NCBI GenBank assembly: GCA_034430895.1
Contig: DAOUDW010000109.1
Span: 124,001 to 188,000, forward strand
Reading direction: 5' to 3'
DNA: 64,000 nucleotides
Origin: WVZH01 sp034430895
GTDB lineage: Bacteria; Chloroflexota; Anaerolineae; Anaerolineales; E44-bin32
Every line of letters starts with the position of its first letter. Within the stretch, counting starts at the first letter, position 1. The position numbers and the translations under genes are program-made. The notes beneath the pieces are model-generated. The model was given only the letters and a program-made list of their open reading frames with translations, was not told the origin of the DNA and did not search any database. This document shows, piece after piece, positions 32,122 through 41,517 of the stretch.

Positions 32122-33498
32122 TCAGTGATATTCCGGCAGTAAATCCCCATGGGCTTCGATGAGTTCGTCCACCAGGCTCCAGATTTGATCCAGATCCAGC
32201 TCGGCGGCGGTGTGCGGCTCGAGCATGGCGGCATGGTAGATGTGTTCCCGTTTTTGCGTCAACGCCGCTTCGACGGTGAGTGCCTGGACGTTTATATTGG
32301 TCTGCATCAACGCCGCCAGTTGCGGCGGCAGCGCCCCGATCCGCGTGGGTTGAATGCCGTTCCTGTCCACCAGGCAAGGCACTTCCACGATACAGTCATG
32401 CGGCAGATTGTCGATTAATCCTCGATTGGGCACATTTCCGTAGACCACGCGGGGATTGCCTGACTCCATGCTGTGGATGATACGTGGTGCGTATTCCTCA
32501 CTGGATTTCAAAGAAAAAATCTCGTCGATGTATTCGACCGGCACATCATAATTCTCCAGCAGTTCGGACTTCGGCGTATCGAGGGCAATCTCTGGGTTTT
32601 CCATAATGGTGCCCATCGAATCCCACATCTTGATTTGATCCTCACAGCGTCGCAAGTATTCATCCAATGGTACGTTGAAGCGTTCGATTAGATCGGGGCG
32701 ATCCCGCTTGATGAACCAGGGCACATATTCAGCGAAATGCTCGCTCGATTCCGTCACGAAGTAGCCCAGGCGGGTGAGCATCTCATAGCGCACGCGGTTC
32801 CAATCCGGCACCTGCCCCTCGGTTACAACCTTGTGAAGACGGGGATACAGATCTTCAACCCCCTTTGACGTCTTGCGGGCGAAGCGCAGGTAGAAAGCCA
32901 TGTGATTGATTCCCGCACAAAGGTAGTCGATCTCCTCAACGGGGATTCCAATATCTTCGGACAGCTGCGCGACTGTGTTCGGTACGCTGTGGCATAACCC
33001 AACCGTATCGACTTTACTTGCCTGGTGGATGGCCCAACAGTTGATCGCCATGGGGTTGACGTAATTCAGAAAGGTGACCTGCGGGCACAGTTCTTCCATG
33101 TCAGCACATATTTCCAACAGTACGGGAATGGTACGCATGGCGCGCAGGACACCACCGATGCCCAACGTGTCGCCAATTGTCTGTTGTAACCCAAACTTCT
33201 TGGGGATCTCGAAGTCGATCACCGTGGCCGGTTTGTAGCCACCCACCTGAATCATGCAAATGGCGTAATCGGCGCCGTCCAGCGCAGCCCGACGATCGGT
33301 GGTCGCTTCGATCTGCGGACGGGCGTTCAGGACCTGGGCAACTTTTTGAGCCACGATCTCCGATGTGCGTAAACGTTCGGCATCGATATCATGTAAACAG
33401 ATGGTCGACTCTGCCAATTCAGGGAAGTTGAGAATGTCGACCAGTAGCCGCTTGGTGAATACCGTACTCCCCGCTCCTATGAAGGTGATTTTGCACAC
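32122..33498 (-). CDS. melA: Alpha-galactosidase-type glycoside hydrolase family 4
   Basis: A 458-aa NAD- and Mn-dependent GH4 enzyme. The Rossmann motif is 'GAGSTVF' (residues 8-14). 'QTIGDTLGIGG' and 'RTIPVL' fit the MelA alpha-galactosidase subgroup. The metal ligands are Cys169 ('GLCHSV') and His199 ('NHMAF'), and 'FLNYVNPMA' forms the active-site strand. GH4 enzymes act by an oxidation-elimination mechanism. The start is GTG after AGGAGG. It follows a GH53 gene on the same strand, so it is likely part of a galactoside unit. The MelA label is by motif only. Confidence 0.88.
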   Translation of the reverse strand: MCKITFIGAGSTVFTKRLLVDILNFPELAESTICLHDIDAERLRTSEIVAQKVAQVLNARPQIEATTDRRAALDGADYAICMIQVGGYKPATVIDFEIPKKFGLQQTIGDTLGIGGVLRAMRTIPVLLEICADMEELCPQVTFLNYVNPMAINCWAIHQASKVDTVGLCHSVPNTVAQLSEDIGIPVEEIDYLCAGINHMAFYLRFARKTSKGVEDLYPRLHKVVTEGQVPDWNRVRYEMLTRLGYFVTESSEHFAEYVPWFIKRDRPDLIERFNVPLDEYLRRCEDQIKMWDSMGTIMENPEIALDTPKSELLENYDVPVEYIDEIFSLKSSEEYAPRIIHSMESGNPRVVYGNVPNRGLIDNLPHDCIVEVPCLVDRNGIQPTRIGALPPQLAALMQTNINVQALTVEAALTQKREHIYHAAMLEPHTAAELDLDQIWSLVDELIEAHGDLLPEYH

Positions 33499-33584
33499 GT
33501 GAACAAATCCTCCTAAATACAGAAAGGTAAATTTTAACTACTGATGATAATCGTGTCCCAATTCTATATCAAGCCGTATTTAAC

Positions 33585-33616
33585 AGACACCATGGGTAGT
33601 ACCACCCATGGTGTCT
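33585..33616 (-). terminator. Hairpin between GH53 and GH4
   Basis: A 13-bp perfect stem (33585-33597 with 33604-33616) with a 6-nt loop, 28 bp after the GH53 stop and about 85 bp before GH4. On the minus strand it is followed by GTTAAATA, so only a weak T tract. It could be a leaky terminator, an RNA-stabilising element, or a pause site. Confidence 0.6.
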
Positions 33617-33644
33617 AGTTGGTCTACGCACTTCGTTTGTTCTC

Positions 33645-35597
33645 TTACTCAACGAGATAAAGTGAAGTCTCGTCCAGGAAAGCCCACTGTCCACCGGATG
33701 CAACCACGTTCATCCCTACCGTGCATGTTCCATCTGTGACCTGGATGTTTTCAATGGTCGGCGTATACCAATTCAACCATCCGTTGGTCGGGACATCCAC
33801 CGTCTGGGTTTCCCCGCCGCAGTCGGCGAACAGCTGTAAGACATCTTCACCACCACCACCCTGGATCCATGCGCTGAGGACATACGTGCCGTTCTCCAAA
33901 CCCGTGACGGTTTGCGTGACGGAGAGTGCAAAGGCTTCATCAGCCCAGTAATGCACGGCGTATTTCCCCTCGTGCAGGTTCTGACGTTCGTTACTGATAT
34001 CGACTGCCCCAGCATCTCCATCAACCACCCAAGGTGAGAAGCTTCCCGATTCGAAACCGGCATTTACCAGGTAGTTCTTGTCACCACCTGTCGTAATGCT
34101 GGCAGTGGCCTGCAGGTCCGATCCTTCGATCGTGCCAGTCAATTCATAGACTCCGGCTTCCTCGAGCCATTCGGCTGAGATTTCAGCCCACATCACGTCA
34201 GCATCTCGAATCGAATCGTCTGAGTATACAGCTTTGACGGTAGTTGGAAGTACAATCTCCTCGTCAAAGGCAAAGGCAACTGCAATGGGATACACTTCGG
34301 TTACGGTCGCGGGGATGAATCCATCAACCTGATCCGTTTTGACCATGTTGAACACGTTCAAAGATGGCAGCGCGCTGCCTTCGAAATCAAACAGCGCTTG
34401 ATTCTCCCAGGCATTTCCTTCAGCGGTGGCCCAACCGGCCCCTTCAACCGCGATCCACTCCGGCTCCCAGTAGAAAATACCAAGGCCTCTTCCATTAGGC
34501 ACATGCGCAACCGCCGCGATAACATCTCGAACGGCCGTCGCCTGGCCCTGTATAGAAGCTTTATAACCGCCAAATTCCTCGCTGGGGAAAAGGTTGGCAT
34601 GCCCATCGGCGTCTTCCAACGTGAAGGCATAGGCGGCCTCCAGCACCACGAGATTCTTGTCATAACGGGCACTGATATCCGCCATGTTGTTGATGAAATC
34701 CTCCATGGGACCGTGCCAGTAACTGTAATAAGAGAGTCCGATGATATCGAAGGGCACATCCCGAGCGGTCAATTCATCGAACATCGTGCGATACAGGCTG
34801 TTGTTCCCACCATCCGCAAGATGGATGATGATCTTGACTCGTTTTTCGGGATCGGCGGCATTGGGGTCATTATCCCGCACGGCCTGAACGCTCTGTTTGA
34901 GTAAATCAGCGAACCCGTCGTACCCACCAACGACTTCCGCTCCCTCACTCCACGTCTTTCCCGCCGGCCACATCATGCCGCTGTTGACCTCATTGCCGAT
35001 CTGTACCATGTCGGGCATGGCATCTTCTCCGGCAAGCGTCTTGATCACCTCGGCCGTGTAATCGTAAAGCGCCTGATTCAATGCTTCCGAATCGAGTCCC
35101 TCCCACGCCTTGGGCATGTTCTGCTTACCAGGGTCAGCCCACCAGTCGCTGTAGTGGAAATCGAGCAGGAACTTGAATCCCATGGCTTTGGCCCGTGCGG
35201 CAATTGCCACCGTCGTTTCCAGGTCGTTGTTGCCACCACCCAGGGGTTCTCCATTTTCATCCGTGGGATCGTTCCAGATGCGTAGGCGAATCCAATTCAC
35301 ACCGTGTGCCTTAAGGATCTCCAGTGCATCTGCCGCTTCACCATCGACGTAGAATTTTCCACCGTTGTCCTCGATTTGTTTCAGCATCGAAACATCGGCA
35401 CCCATGATGAAATCCGGACTGAGTCCCTCGATGGGATTGACGTGGAAATCCGAATCTTCCGGAACCGAAACCGTGGGAATCGGCTCTTTGGTTGCAGTTG
35501 GGGTCAGCGTGGGTACAGGAGTCTGGGCAGGACCACATGCGGACGGCGTGGCACTTAACACGCTTACAAACAGTAACACGACTATGTGCTTTCTCAT
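33645..35597 (-). CDS. Arabinogalactan endo-beta-1,4-galactanase, GH53, lipoprotein
   Basis: A 650-aa secreted lipoprotein (lipobox PSAC, from the ATG at 35597 with GGAGGA upstream). The GH53 barrel begins at 'FIMGADVSML'; the acid/base is Glu203 in 'GNEVNSGM' and the nucleophile Glu320 in 'VVLEAAYAF' (typical VxE-x-A-Y). Then come an Ig-like segment (about 420-490) and a C-terminal jelly-roll (about 500-648, 'NAGFESGSFSPW') that fits a carbohydrate-binding module such as CBM61. It cuts beta-1,4-galactan side chains of pectin or arabinogalactan outside the cell. It leads the GH53-GH4 unit. Confidence 0.95.
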   Translation of the reverse strand: MRKHIVVLLFVSVLSATPSACGPAQTPVPTLTPTATKEPIPTVSVPEDSDFHVNPIEGLSPDFIMGADVSMLKQIEDNGGKFYVDGEAADALEILKAHGVNWIRLRIWNDPTDENGEPLGGGNNDLETTVAIAARAKAMGFKFLLDFHYSDWWADPGKQNMPKAWEGLDSEALNQALYDYTAEVIKTLAGEDAMPDMVQIGNEVNSGMMWPAGKTWSEGAEVVGGYDGFADLLKQSVQAVRDNDPNAADPEKRVKIIIHLADGGNNSLYRTMFDELTARDVPFDIIGLSYYSYWHGPMEDFINNMADISARYDKNLVVLEAAYAFTLEDADGHANLFPSEEFGGYKASIQGQATAVRDVIAAVAHVPNGRGLGIFYWEPEWIAVEGAGWATAEGNAWENQALFDFEGSALPSLNVFNMVKTDQVDGFIPATVTEVYPIAVAFAFDEEIVLPTTVKAVYSDDSIRDADVMWAEISAEWLEEAGVYELTGTIEGSDLQATASITTGGDKNYLVNAGFESGSFSPWVVDGDAGAVDISNERQNLHEGKYAVHYWADEAFALSVTQTVTGLENGTYVLSAWIQGGGGEDVLQLFADCGGETQTVDVPTNGWLNWYTPTIENIQVTDGTCTVGMNVVASGGQWAFLDETSLYLVE

Positions 35598-35663
35598 GAT
35601 CGATTCATCCTCCGCTACAATGCGCAATATCAATATTCTACACGTGATGTCTACACATGTCAC

Positions 35664-36047
35664 GTTTAAAAAATGGATTGGTTGAATTGGCGGCTAACCG
35701 GAATTTTTGACGTAGTATTTCAGGCTGTTGTGTTTAAATGAGGGTCACGCATGCGCTTGGTCAGACGTTGATGAGCGCGATGATCCCTCCCGCAACAAAA
35801 AAGACGATCCCGGCTGCGTAGTTGTCGGAGAAAATGCTTGAGAGGAGCTGCGTGTGTTATTCATGTAGACACCTCAATCGCCTCCAAGCGAGAGGTATTT
35901 CGCGTTCTACGGGTTCATCTTGAATAAAACGATGAAACCCTTTCACGTAACGTGACACAAGAACTCGTTTACGATCAGCGTTTATTCGAAAATACAAGCG
36001 ATTGGATTTTGAGCGGGCAGCATTTCAATCTTCAAGGGTATCAAGGG
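35664..36047. other. Spacer between GH53 and a DUF4282 gene
   Basis: About 380 bp. It holds the gene fragment described at 35761-35856 and otherwise nothing I can support. A plus-strand frame (35952-36296) is a shadow over the DUF4282 gene. Confidence 0.5.
35761..35856 (-). pseudogene. C-terminal fragment resembling DUF3592-type membrane protein
   Basis: An open stretch of 31 codons ending in TGA encodes 'NYAAGIVFFVAGGIIALINV', a membrane helix. It closely matches the C-terminal helix of the frame at 36549-36776 ('GTLLIGIVFFIGGVVVSIIIV'). Upstream in-frame TAA codons cut it off. It is probably a decayed paralogue. The short length makes this uncertain. Confidence 0.4.
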
Positions 36048-36311
36048 TTACGATTTACTGGCCTTAATCTCCTTGAGCGAATCGCTAATTTCATTAAGTG
36101 CATCATGCATTCTGAACAAGACGATCAGAAGCTCTGCATAGACGCGAACCATTACTGGGCCAAGTACGAGATACAAAAGACCCGTCCCAAAACCGCCGCG
36201 TTGAAACATCATTACAATAGCCGCGATTACAACTACGACGATGCCAATCCAGTACAAAGCCTGGATGATCAGCGGCGTGATCATCTTCTTAAATGAGGTT
36301 ATATATTCCAT
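36048..36311 (-). CDS. DUF4282-like small membrane protein
   Basis: An 87-aa protein starting at the ATG preceded by GGAGG (eight bases). Two membrane helices ('IIQALYWIGIVVVVIAAIVMM', 'GLLYLVLGPVMVRVYAELLIVLF') and a soluble tail predicted as an amphipathic helix. The pattern 'F.K.ITP.II...YW', 'R...E..IV.F...D.L.EI' fits DUF4282. Function is unknown. Confidence 0.7.
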   Translation of the reverse strand: MEYITSFKKMITPLIIQALYWIGIVVVVIAAIVMMFQRGGFGTGLLYLVLGPVMVRVYAELLIVLFRMHDALNEISDSLKEIKASKS

Positions 36312-36548
36312 CCCTGAATCCTCCATTGTGTATTCTAGGTTCGAGATTGTCGGTTTTTCATCTGCTGCCCGCCCAATATGGTGCCGTAAGCAATCATGGG
36401 GTTTACGTATACATATAAATTGAGCGCGATATGAAGAACTGAGAGCCACTTTAGCAGTAATACTCAACTCGCGCAACACGCGTTAATATTGTGCGGATTG
36501 TTTCATGGCATTTGGTTCTACGAGATTCAGCGCCTCACACAGAGATGC

Positions 36549-36776
36549 TCACACAATGATAATCGACACCACCACACCCCCAATGAAGAAGACAATCCCG
36601 ATGAGGAGTGTTCCCCACGCCCCGCTAGTCGAACCGGACTCCAAGATAGCCTGGGCAGGATTATCGGGGTTGAAATCGACGCTAATCCGCTGCCCGGTCT
36701 GACAGATCAATTTCTCCGCAGCGAGCGAGCCCGGGAAACATAATTCCAGGCGGAAGGGAATCGGTTTAGACAACAC
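36549..36776 (-). pseudogene. Probable DUF3592 protein remnant
   Basis: A 75-codon frame from a GTG. It carries the C-terminal part of DUF3592: 'GQRISVDFNPDNPAQAILESG' in abbreviated form (FNPDNPAQAIL) and a single helix with GIVFF. The normal N-terminal helix and first half are missing, and a TGA in frame lies upstream. It may be a truncated gene. No clear ribosome site is seen. Confidence 0.45.
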
Positions 36777-36860
36777 AACTCGATCTCGCGATGTGCGGTT
36801 TGTACTTGGCGATTCGAAGGATCAGACCAGATTGGATCGTCCGGCAATCACCCAAATGAA

Positions 36861-37955
36861 TTACCCGCCCAAATCCGGGAACGCTTCGAGCAGCGCTGGA
36901 TGTACGAGTTTCCCATCCCGCATATTGAGAGAATCTCGGTGCCCTTTGGAGAGTGCCAGGAAGGAATCAAGCCCCTGTTTGGCGAGTTGCCGGCAGTATG
37001 GCAGCGTGGCATGCCCGAGCGCCTGGCTGCTGGTACGGCTTACCGCACCAGGGATGTTGGCCACACAGTAATGAACAACGCCATCCACCATATAGGTGGG
37101 ATCGCTGTGGGTAGTGGGCCGGCTTGTCTCGAAACAGCCTCCCTGGTCGATGGACACGTCCACCAATACCGCGCCGCGCTTCATGGTCTTGATAATATCG
37201 CGCGTGATCAGGACGGGCGCCTTTCCGCCCGGGATGAGTACGGCGCCGATGACCAGATCCGCGTATTTGGCGTGGTAGGCAAGGGCGTGGGGATCGGAGA
37301 AGACTGTCGTCACATTGGGAGGCATGACATCTTCGAGATAGCGCAGGCGATCGAGGTTGATGTCCATCACGATGATGTTGGCGCCCATCCCCGCAGCCAC
37401 CTGGGTTGCGGCAGTTCCCACAACCCCGGCGCCGAGGACCAAGACATTGGCCGGCTTCACACCGGTGACGCCGCCGAGAAGAACACCACGGCCCTGGCGC
37501 TGCTTCTCAAGCGATTTGGCCCCCTCTTGAACGGACATTTTACCCGCCACTTCACTCATAGGGGTGAGCAGCGGCAATCTACCCCGATCGTCGGCCAGTG
37601 TTTCGAACGCCACGGCAGCAATCCTCGATTCCAAACACCCCTCCGTCAACTTGCGGGAACTGGCGAAGTGAAAATAGCAAAAGAGGATTTGGCCTTTTCT
37701 TAGCTGCTCGATCTCCCTGGGCTGGGGTTCCTTGACCTTGACCACAAGTTCCGATTTGGCATAAATGGTCTCCCAAGAGTTCTCTATCGTCGCTCCGGCA
37801 TCGATGTAATCCTGGTCCGGATAGCCGCTTTCCAAACCGGCTTCTCGCTCGATCAGCACCTCATGACCGTCCTTAACCAGAAGCTCTGCACCTACCGGCA
37901 ACATCCCGACGCGATACTCATCGGGCTTGATCTCACGCGGCACCCCGATAATCAC
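36861..37955 (-). CDS. ald: Alanine dehydrogenase
   Basis: A 364-aa enzyme converting L-alanine, NAD+ and water to pyruvate, ammonium and NADH. The N-terminal half has 'GVPREIKPDEYRVG' (substrate arginine) and the pair 'KVKEP' and 'YFHFA' (catalytic Lys and His). The NAD domain shows 'VLGAGVVGTAATQVAAGMGA', and 'DQGGCFETSRPTTHSDP' is the family signature. Length is that of typical Ald. The GTG start lies four bases after AAAGGAGGT. It is convergent with nothing and stands alone, with the small membrane-protein genes downstream. Confidence 0.97.
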   Translation of the reverse strand: MIIGVPREIKPDEYRVGMLPVGAELLVKDGHEVLIEREAGLESGYPDQDYIDAGATIENSWETIYAKSELVVKVKEPQPREIEQLRKGQILFCYFHFASSRKLTEGCLESRIAAVAFETLADDRGRLPLLTPMSEVAGKMSVQEGAKSLEKQRQGRGVLLGGVTGVKPANVLVLGAGVVGTAATQVAAGMGANIIVMDINLDRLRYLEDVMPPNVTTVFSDPHALAYHAKYADLVIGAVLIPGGKAPVLITRDIIKTMKRGAVLVDVSIDQGGCFETSRPTTHSDPTYMVDGVVHYCVANIPGAVSRTSSQALGHATLPYCRQLAKQGLDSFLALSKGHRDSLNMRDGKLVHPALLEAFPDLGG

Positions 37956-38156
37956 ATCGACCTCCTTTATCTATGCGTTAAAAATAATTATAGGTCAATC
38001 TGGAAAGGCGAGCTATGAAGGATGTGAATGGGTCATATCCGAGGAGGAAAGAGTGGGGACAGACCCCAATGCAGATAGATCAAGACATGTGCTGCGGATC
38101 GCAGATTATTGAGGTCACAGCCGGAAAATGTATCGTGCCAATATTCGCTTCGAATA

Positions 38157-38663
38157 CTAACTCGCTGTTACAGCCCTCATCCTTCGCCGGATCATCCGCC
38201 AGAATCCCAGAACGAAATTCATGCGCGGCACTCGTTTCATGTAATCCCGATATTCGTCCCCGAATTTCTCGATACACCGCTCTTCTTCGTCGTAGGTATT
38301 CAAGTAGTATATGGGTGCTGCCACAAGCCCCAACACAACGACCAGCCAGTGCCAGGTAATCAACGCCAGCGCGATGCTTATCAAAACACCGGCGAGATAC
38401 TGAGGGTGACGCACGATCCCCATTACACCACGATCGACCAGCGCAGAGGTTCGCATATATCCACGTCCCTCCACTCGTCCAAATCGCCGAAAAGTGAGTA
38501 TCGGCAGCCAGCCAAACAATCCCGAAAGCATCAGGATGAGCCAACCGATATTGATGCGCAATTCACTACCTTCAGGATCGTAGAAGACGATCGCCAAGAT
38601 GATCTGCCCTACCGCGCCTATGGTAATAAGTACGCCGGAAAACATCATTTTCTTATCACGCAT
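38157..38663 (-). CDS. ICMT-like membrane methyltransferase
   Basis: A 168-aa protein with four membrane helices. Signature: 'GIVRHPQYLAG' and then 'EERCIEKFGDEYRDYMKRVPRM' (E-x-x-C-x-x-x-F-G-x-x-Y-x-x-Y-x-x-x-V-P-R), the isoprenylcysteine methyltransferase/PEMT fold. The substrate is unknown. The start has GGAG eight bases before the ATG. Second of the four ICMT-like genes in the window. Confidence 0.87.
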   Translation of the reverse strand: MRDKKMMFSGVLITIGAVGQIILAIVFYDPEGSELRINIGWLILMLSGLFGWLPILTFRRFGRVEGRGYMRTSALVDRGVMGIVRHPQYLAGVLISIALALITWHWLVVVLGLVAAPIYYLNTYDEEERCIEKFGDEYRDYMKRVPRMNFVLGFWRMIRRRMRAVTAS

Positions 38664-38735
38664 GCGTCCAGCTCCATTCTTCTGATTTATTCGATAGAGA
38701 GTTTACACGCCAATTCGGATCGACCATTCGATTTC

Positions 38736-39323
38736 TCATTCGTAGAATCGCGTAAGATAATAATAGTATGCCACCACTTCTCTGGGAAGATAGATCAGAT
38801 CACGCAATCCCCAGTAGACCGCATTGACGGAATACACTTACGAAACCCCTAAGCGCGCTAAGGCATACTTCGTACGGGAGATGTGGAAATACTGTGTGAT
38901 GATGATCACACTGCGCATCCCATGCGTTTCCATAATATTAGATGCGTTTAAGGCAGTTTGGTAGGTGTCGTAGCCCTGGTTGTCGATGATGATTTGTTCT
39001 TCAGGAACACCCCCATCCACGAGATACTGCGCCATTACCAGTGCCTCATCGTACCCCTCCCATCCCAATCCGCCACTAACGATCACCTGCTCGAATAAAC
39101 CCTTCTGATATAAAGACAACGCCGTATCCAGGCGAGCTCTTAATCGGCCCGAAGGGGTGCCATCTGGCCTGACCTTGGCGCCCATCACGAGCGCAACGTC
39201 TGCCTGCGCCAGTTCGTCCGTCACACCATCCCAGATAAGGAGTACCGCAGAGAGAACGAACAACAGGATTAACAAGAGAACGATGATTTTCCATCCCCGC
39301 CAGCAAACCACTCGCTTAATCAA
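38736..39323 (-). pseudogene. YdcF/SanA-like (DUF218) protein interrupted by an in-frame stop
   Basis: Start most likely TTG at 39323, four bases after GGAGG. N-terminal helix, then the DUF218 core: 'VALVMGAKVRPDGTPSGRLRARLDTALSLYQKG' in abbreviated form (MGAKV...PSGRLRARLD), 'VIVSGG' and 'TQYFHISRTKYALARLGVS'. A TAA stop (38838-38840) follows. Beyond it the same frame continues for 33 codons with 'AVYWGLRDLIYLPREVVAYY', the normal C-terminal helix of this family, ending in TGA at 38736. So a single stop cuts the gene. It could be a real pseudogene, a strain polymorphism or a sequencing error. Confidence 0.75.
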
Positions 39324-39596
39324 TTCGCCTCCTCTTTCTGTCATCGTCCAAAGATTGCACTTACCACCAAAAATCATTCCACCGCTGGTTCGATATGTCG
39401 TAATGATTCGACCGCCGTTCGATGGCCGTACTATATCAAATCGTCTCAGTAACGAGTCCTACGCTTTTCCGCTGGATAGTTATTCTCAATCGTTGAGGAA
39501 ACGTATGGATTGCGGCAGGAATGATAAAACAACCCTTTTCCAATCGATACTCCCCCTTTCGGATCAACGGTTACGAGTCACTATCCAATAAATACC

Positions 39597-40211
39597 TTAT
39601 AAATCGCTGAAGGCCAGTTTCAGTGCCAACCCAGCGAACATGAGGGCAAAGGCGCGTTGTACGGTACGCATCGCTTTGGGCGAATTGAGAAAATAAGTGC
39701 TGACCCCGCTGGCCAATATGCCGTACAAATTAAAGATCACAAGGGTCATGAGCATGAATATTGCGCTGAGGCCGATCATCTGCTGTGTGGGGGAAGAGCC
39801 ATCCACTGATATGAATTGTGGGAGGAAAGCGAAGAAGAAAAGCGCCAGTTTCGGATTGAGGAGATTGATCAAAACCCCTTTAATAACTATCTGGACTGCA
39901 CTCCTGCTACTCGTCTGACCATCCAATTGAATCACACCCGTCTCGCGCCACATCGACCAGGCGAGATAGAGCAAGTAGAGCGAACCCGCGATCTTCAAGA
40001 TCTGGAAAACAATGGCGCTGTGATGCAGAACTGCCGAGAGACCAACGATGCTTGCTATTAAGTGTGGAATGATTCCCGCCGTGCAGCCAATCGCAGCTGC
40101 GATGCTCGCCCGCCAGCGCAGGGCAAGCCCCGTTGAGACGGTATAGATAACGCCCGTGCCAGGTACGAGAACGACGATAAGTGAAGTGATGAGGAATTCG
40201 GTGCTGATCAT
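39597..40211 (-). CDS. LysE/RhtB-family amino-acid exporter
   Basis: A 204-aa membrane protein with six helices. The N-terminal 'VVLVPGTGVIYTVSTGL' and 'LLNPKLALFFFAFLPQF' are the RhtB/LysE hallmarks. It exports amino acids or related metabolites by proton antiport. The start is the second of two adjacent ATGs after GGAGGGG. The neighbouring genes give no clue to the substrate. Confidence 0.9.
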   Translation of the reverse strand: MISTEFLITSLIVVLVPGTGVIYTVSTGLALRWRASIAAAIGCTAGIIPHLIASIVGLSAVLHHSAIVFQILKIAGSLYLLYLAWSMWRETGVIQLDGQTSSRSAVQIVIKGVLINLLNPKLALFFFAFLPQFISVDGSSPTQQMIGLSAIFMLMTLVIFNLYGILASGVSTYFLNSPKAMRTVQRAFALMFAGLALKLAFSDL

Positions 40212-40301
40212 CATCCCCTCCGGGAGATCCTATTGGAGAACAACTCGTCAACCTGCTGAAAAAGTTATCCGAATGATTGAATCGCTTAACTCACACATAT
40301 A

Positions 40302-41366
40302 TCATTCAGACGGTACCAAATCAATAATCAACAGCTCTGGCCGGCAGAGGAAACGCAGCCTAGGTGCGTTTCTGCGTTCCATTCCAATACCGCGGGATAC
40401 AATCAAGTGCTGCCCCGGCGCGAGTTGAGTAATTCCGGCAGCCCAGGCGCGCGGCACCCTTGACACCATAACAACCGGGCCGATAAAAGGCAGGCGCACC
40501 TGCCCGCCATGCGTGTGCCCGGCTATCAACAGATCGGCCTCCACCTGACCCAGGCTGAAGTCGGGTTTGTGGCCGAGCACAATGTGGAATTTTTCCCGGC
40601 CCGAGACGCAAAGATTCGGGTCCCCGGAATCCGTTAAACTCAAACCGGTTAGAACCTGCGGGCCCAGATCGTAGCTGGATGTGGTATCGAAAGGAATCAC
40701 GGGAATCCCCGCAAAGATATCCGCCCAATCACCCCAGTCGGTATTCCCCCGTACAGCATAGACACCCAACGGCGCTTCGAGTTCGGCGCTCGACAGGATG
40801 ACTTGGAGTGTTGCTTTCGCAGCAAGGTAGTCACTTTCGTCGGAGATATGCAGGTAATCCCCAGCCAGCAGAATCAAATCCGGATCCTCAGCCCTGACCA
40901 ATTCGAACACGTATTGCTCATATTCCCCGGGATGATCCGTCTGTAGATCGGCGATCACCGCCACACGAACTGGACGATCCAGCTTGCTGGATTGAATGGT
41001 AACTCGCGAGATCTCCAGCCAATGCGGCTCGATCAGGAAGGCATACAATCCAATCATGACAATACAGATGGTGAAAACTACGGACATTACGGCAAGCGAC
41101 TTGTGATTTTGCCGGCAGGCAATGAGTACCACACCGATGAGAAAGATCGGGCAGTGCACGAACACCGCCCAGCATAACAATTGGCTCTTTCCAAAAGCAT
41201 CGATAGGACTAAGTAAAGCACCTGCAGTCGTGAAAACCACAAGGGCCATTCCCAGCACAACTGCATAGAAAAACAACCTCCGCGATTTCCGACGCCACAA
41301 GAGAATCAAAGCGCCAACGACAAAGACCAGAGTCAGCGCGTTATACAAGATCACAATGGGACGCAT
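40302..41366 (-). CDS. Membrane metallophosphoesterase
   Basis: A 354-aa protein with an N-terminal membrane region of about four helices and a calcineurin-like domain: 'VAVIADLQTDHPG', 'LLAGDYL', 'AVRGNTDW', 'GHKPDF', 'GHTHGGQVRLPF'. Two canonical histidines differ: D-x-H reads D-x-Q and GNH(D/E) reads GNTD. The YkuE-type subgroup acts on lipid-linked phosphates, such as UDP-diacylglucosamine in LpxG, but the substrate here is unknown. It starts at the ATG at 41366. Confidence 0.85.
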   Translation of the reverse strand: MRPIVILYNALTLVFVVGALILLWRRKSRRLFFYAVVLGMALVVFTTAGALLSPIDAFGKSQLLCWAVFVHCPIFLIGVVLIACRQNHKSLAVMSVVFTICIVMIGLYAFLIEPHWLEISRVTIQSSKLDRPVRVAVIADLQTDHPGEYEQYVFELVRAEDPDLILLAGDYLHISDESDYLAAKATLQVILSSAELEAPLGVYAVRGNTDWGDWADIFAGIPVIPFDTTSSYDLGPQVLTGLSLTDSGDPNLCVSGREKFHIVLGHKPDFSLGQVEADLLIAGHTHGGQVRLPFIGPVVMVSRVPRAWAAGITQLAPGQHLIVSRGIGMERRNAPRLRFLCRPELLIIDLVPSE

Positions 41367-41517
41367 GGAGTCAGCTCAATTCCTTCCGAATACTCCCAAT
41401 TCTTATAGTAAAGATAGATCAACTAATCTTGTTTCGGATGCGCTGCGAAAAAATCCCGGATCAATTGCGAATATGGTTCATCTCCGCGGGATAATGACAG
41501 CCAGGTTCTCTAATCGA

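Noticed and set aside
35952..36296. 114-aa plus-strand frame
   Set aside because: Overlaps the DUF4282 gene, which has a GGAGG site and clear membrane helices.
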